Origin: Paulinella micropora
Taxonomy: Eukaryota; Cercozoa; Imbricatea; Euglyphida; Paulinellidae
Assembly (NCBI GenBank): GCA_019918135.1
Contig: WBZZ01006409.1
Coordinates: 1-64,000 of the forward strand
DNA length: 64,000 nt
Direction: 5' to 3'
Below are positions 63,254-64,000 of this stretch, piece by piece. Numbering within the stretch: the first letter of the stretch is position 1; the number at the start of each line of letters is the position of its first letter. The notes under the pieces were generated by a model. It had not been told where the DNA came from. It saw only the letters and a list, made by a program, of their open reading frames with translations, and made no database searches. The position numbers and the translations under genes were made by a program.

Positions 63254-64000
63254 CTACCTGCTCCCCTCCCCCTGCCCCTTCCCCCTCCCATCTCCGTTCG
63301 TCTCTAGGGACGCAAGTATGCAAGCACGGAAAGCAGGCCCAATGTTTGCGTCGCCAATTTTGTCTGTTAACCTTGCTGCGATCGTATTCAACTTAACCTG
63401 CGGGTGGAGAGCGAGTTTGAGCTGTACTTGCCGAGGTTCTAGCAGGAGATAGGCAGCGATAGCAGAGGACTGGTAAGCGCATTCCCAACCCTTGCGTTGT
63501 TCGCAGCCATGGATAACCCTCAGCTGGATTTCAACTCCTCCGCCCTTGCCCAACGTCAGTATCTCCTGCAGGTTGTTCCTCACACGGCTGGCAGCGGCAA
63601 CCAACGCTTGACTGATTGGGGAAGATTCCCGCAGAGTGTTTATGACCAGCAGAGTGGCTTGCTTCAGCCCGACCGCCAAGATCATGGTGCTCCAATGTGC
63701 TCCAGCATCCGTGCCATAACCAGTACGCTCTAAGATGCCTCCCCCAAACCCATTGTTGATTCCAGACAAGAAGAACCCCGAATCGTGAGCTGAAACTTCT
63801 TCTTGGATTTTCTTTGCAGCTTGGCTTCTCCATCCGTCCACTGCTTCTTCGTGGCAAATGGCTTGCATGTCCAGACAATCAATAACCTTAGCTTCAGGGA
63901 CGCTTGCCGCAATCACCTTAAGCAAAAAGGTAAAAGTGTCAGCGTTGGCAAATTCTGCGGGCTGGGCACGCATATTGTCCAAGACAGAGCTTGGCCTAGG
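63254..64000 (-). CDS. possible Ulp1-like (C48) cysteine protease, cut by window end
   Basis: The frame stays open to the right edge, so the N-terminus lies outside. About 245 residues are visible. HWSTMILAVGLKQATLLVIN followed ~50 residues later by GCEQRKGWECAYQSSAIAAY gives the order His-Trp, then (D/N), then Gln, then Cys, as in SUMO/ubiquitin-like proteases of the Ulp1/adenain clan. The usual aspartate after the His strand is Asn here (VINTL), and Gly before the Cys is Glu, so activity is uncertain. Such enzymes remove ubiquitin-like modifiers or process polyproteins. The downstream C-rich tail (LETNGDGRGKGQGEGSR) is low complexity. Medium-low certainty. Confidence 0.5.
   Translation of the reverse strand, partial: PRPSSVLDNMRAQPAEFANADTFTFLLKVIAASVPEAKVIDCLDMQAICHEEAVDGWRSQAAKKIQEEVSAHDSGFFLSGINNGFGGGILERTGYGTDAGAHWSTMILAVGLKQATLLVINTLRESSPISQALVAAASRVRNNLQEILTLGKGGGVEIQLRVIHGCEQRKGWECAYQSSAIAAYLLLEPRQVQLKLALHPQVKLNTIAARLTDKIGDANIGPAFRACILASLETNGDGRGKGQGEGSR

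Overview
The window is GC-rich DNA that reads as eukaryotic or eukaryote-infecting. It holds about 25 genes and gene remnants on both strands, none with a convincing intron, separated by long low-complexity spacers (purine and pyrimidine tracts, runs of ten or more G or C). Domain content is purely eukaryotic: F-box/LRR, BTB, RING, RGS, a class C GPCR, EGF and NADAR. There are no bacterial operons or Shine-Dalgarno spacing; starts sit 25-50 bp after AT-rich or TATA-like leaders, and gene ends often carry AATAAA-like repeats. I see no capsid, packaging, RNA polymerase or mRNA-capping gene, so I cannot decide between a compact, intron-poor protist genome and a large GC-rich DNA virus. Compactness, missing introns, a PrimPol-like primase, foldback repeats and several ubiquitin adaptors would suit a giant virus; the large receptor and RGS gene would suit a cell.

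Layout. 0.2-15.3 kb: a PrimPol-like protein, then a cluster of probable ubiquitin-pathway adaptors (three F-box/LRR proteins, a BTB/T1 protein and a RING E3) with one kinase-like gene and two relics. 15.4-19.1 kb: a repeat field of about 15 copies of a short 3'-end repeat plus foldback elements and a captured NHL fragment. 19.4-29.6 kb: four members of a two-domain secreted family, an internally duplicated protein of unknown role, and a broken mucin-like protein. 29.9-39.9 kb: a very large class C GPCR with six binding-protein-like ectodomain modules, followed directly by an RGS protein with a RanBP2-type zinc finger. Part of the receptor's 7TM domain lies on the opposite strand. 39.9-43.9 kb: three more secreted-family members on the minus strand. 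44.2-50.1 kb: a small membrane protein, a NADAR enzyme, a broken gene and a protein with a duplicated C-terminal domain. 50.3-57.1 kb: a repeat-rich zone with two arrays of a ~187-bp satellite in opposite orientation, 3'-end repeats facing the other way from those at 16-19 kb, and two broken genes. 57.1-64 kb: a degraded gene, a possible degenerate-kinase protein, a large EGF-containing secreted protein and a possible Ulp1-like protease cut by the window end.

Two themes tie the genes together: a surface and signalling set (receptor, RGS, seven secreted paralogues, EGF and mucin-like proteins) and a ubiquitin/protein-turnover set (F-box, BTB, RING, possible protease). Repeats appear to shape gene ends here: several proteins finish inside a hairpin or foldback element, and many relics are bounded by them.
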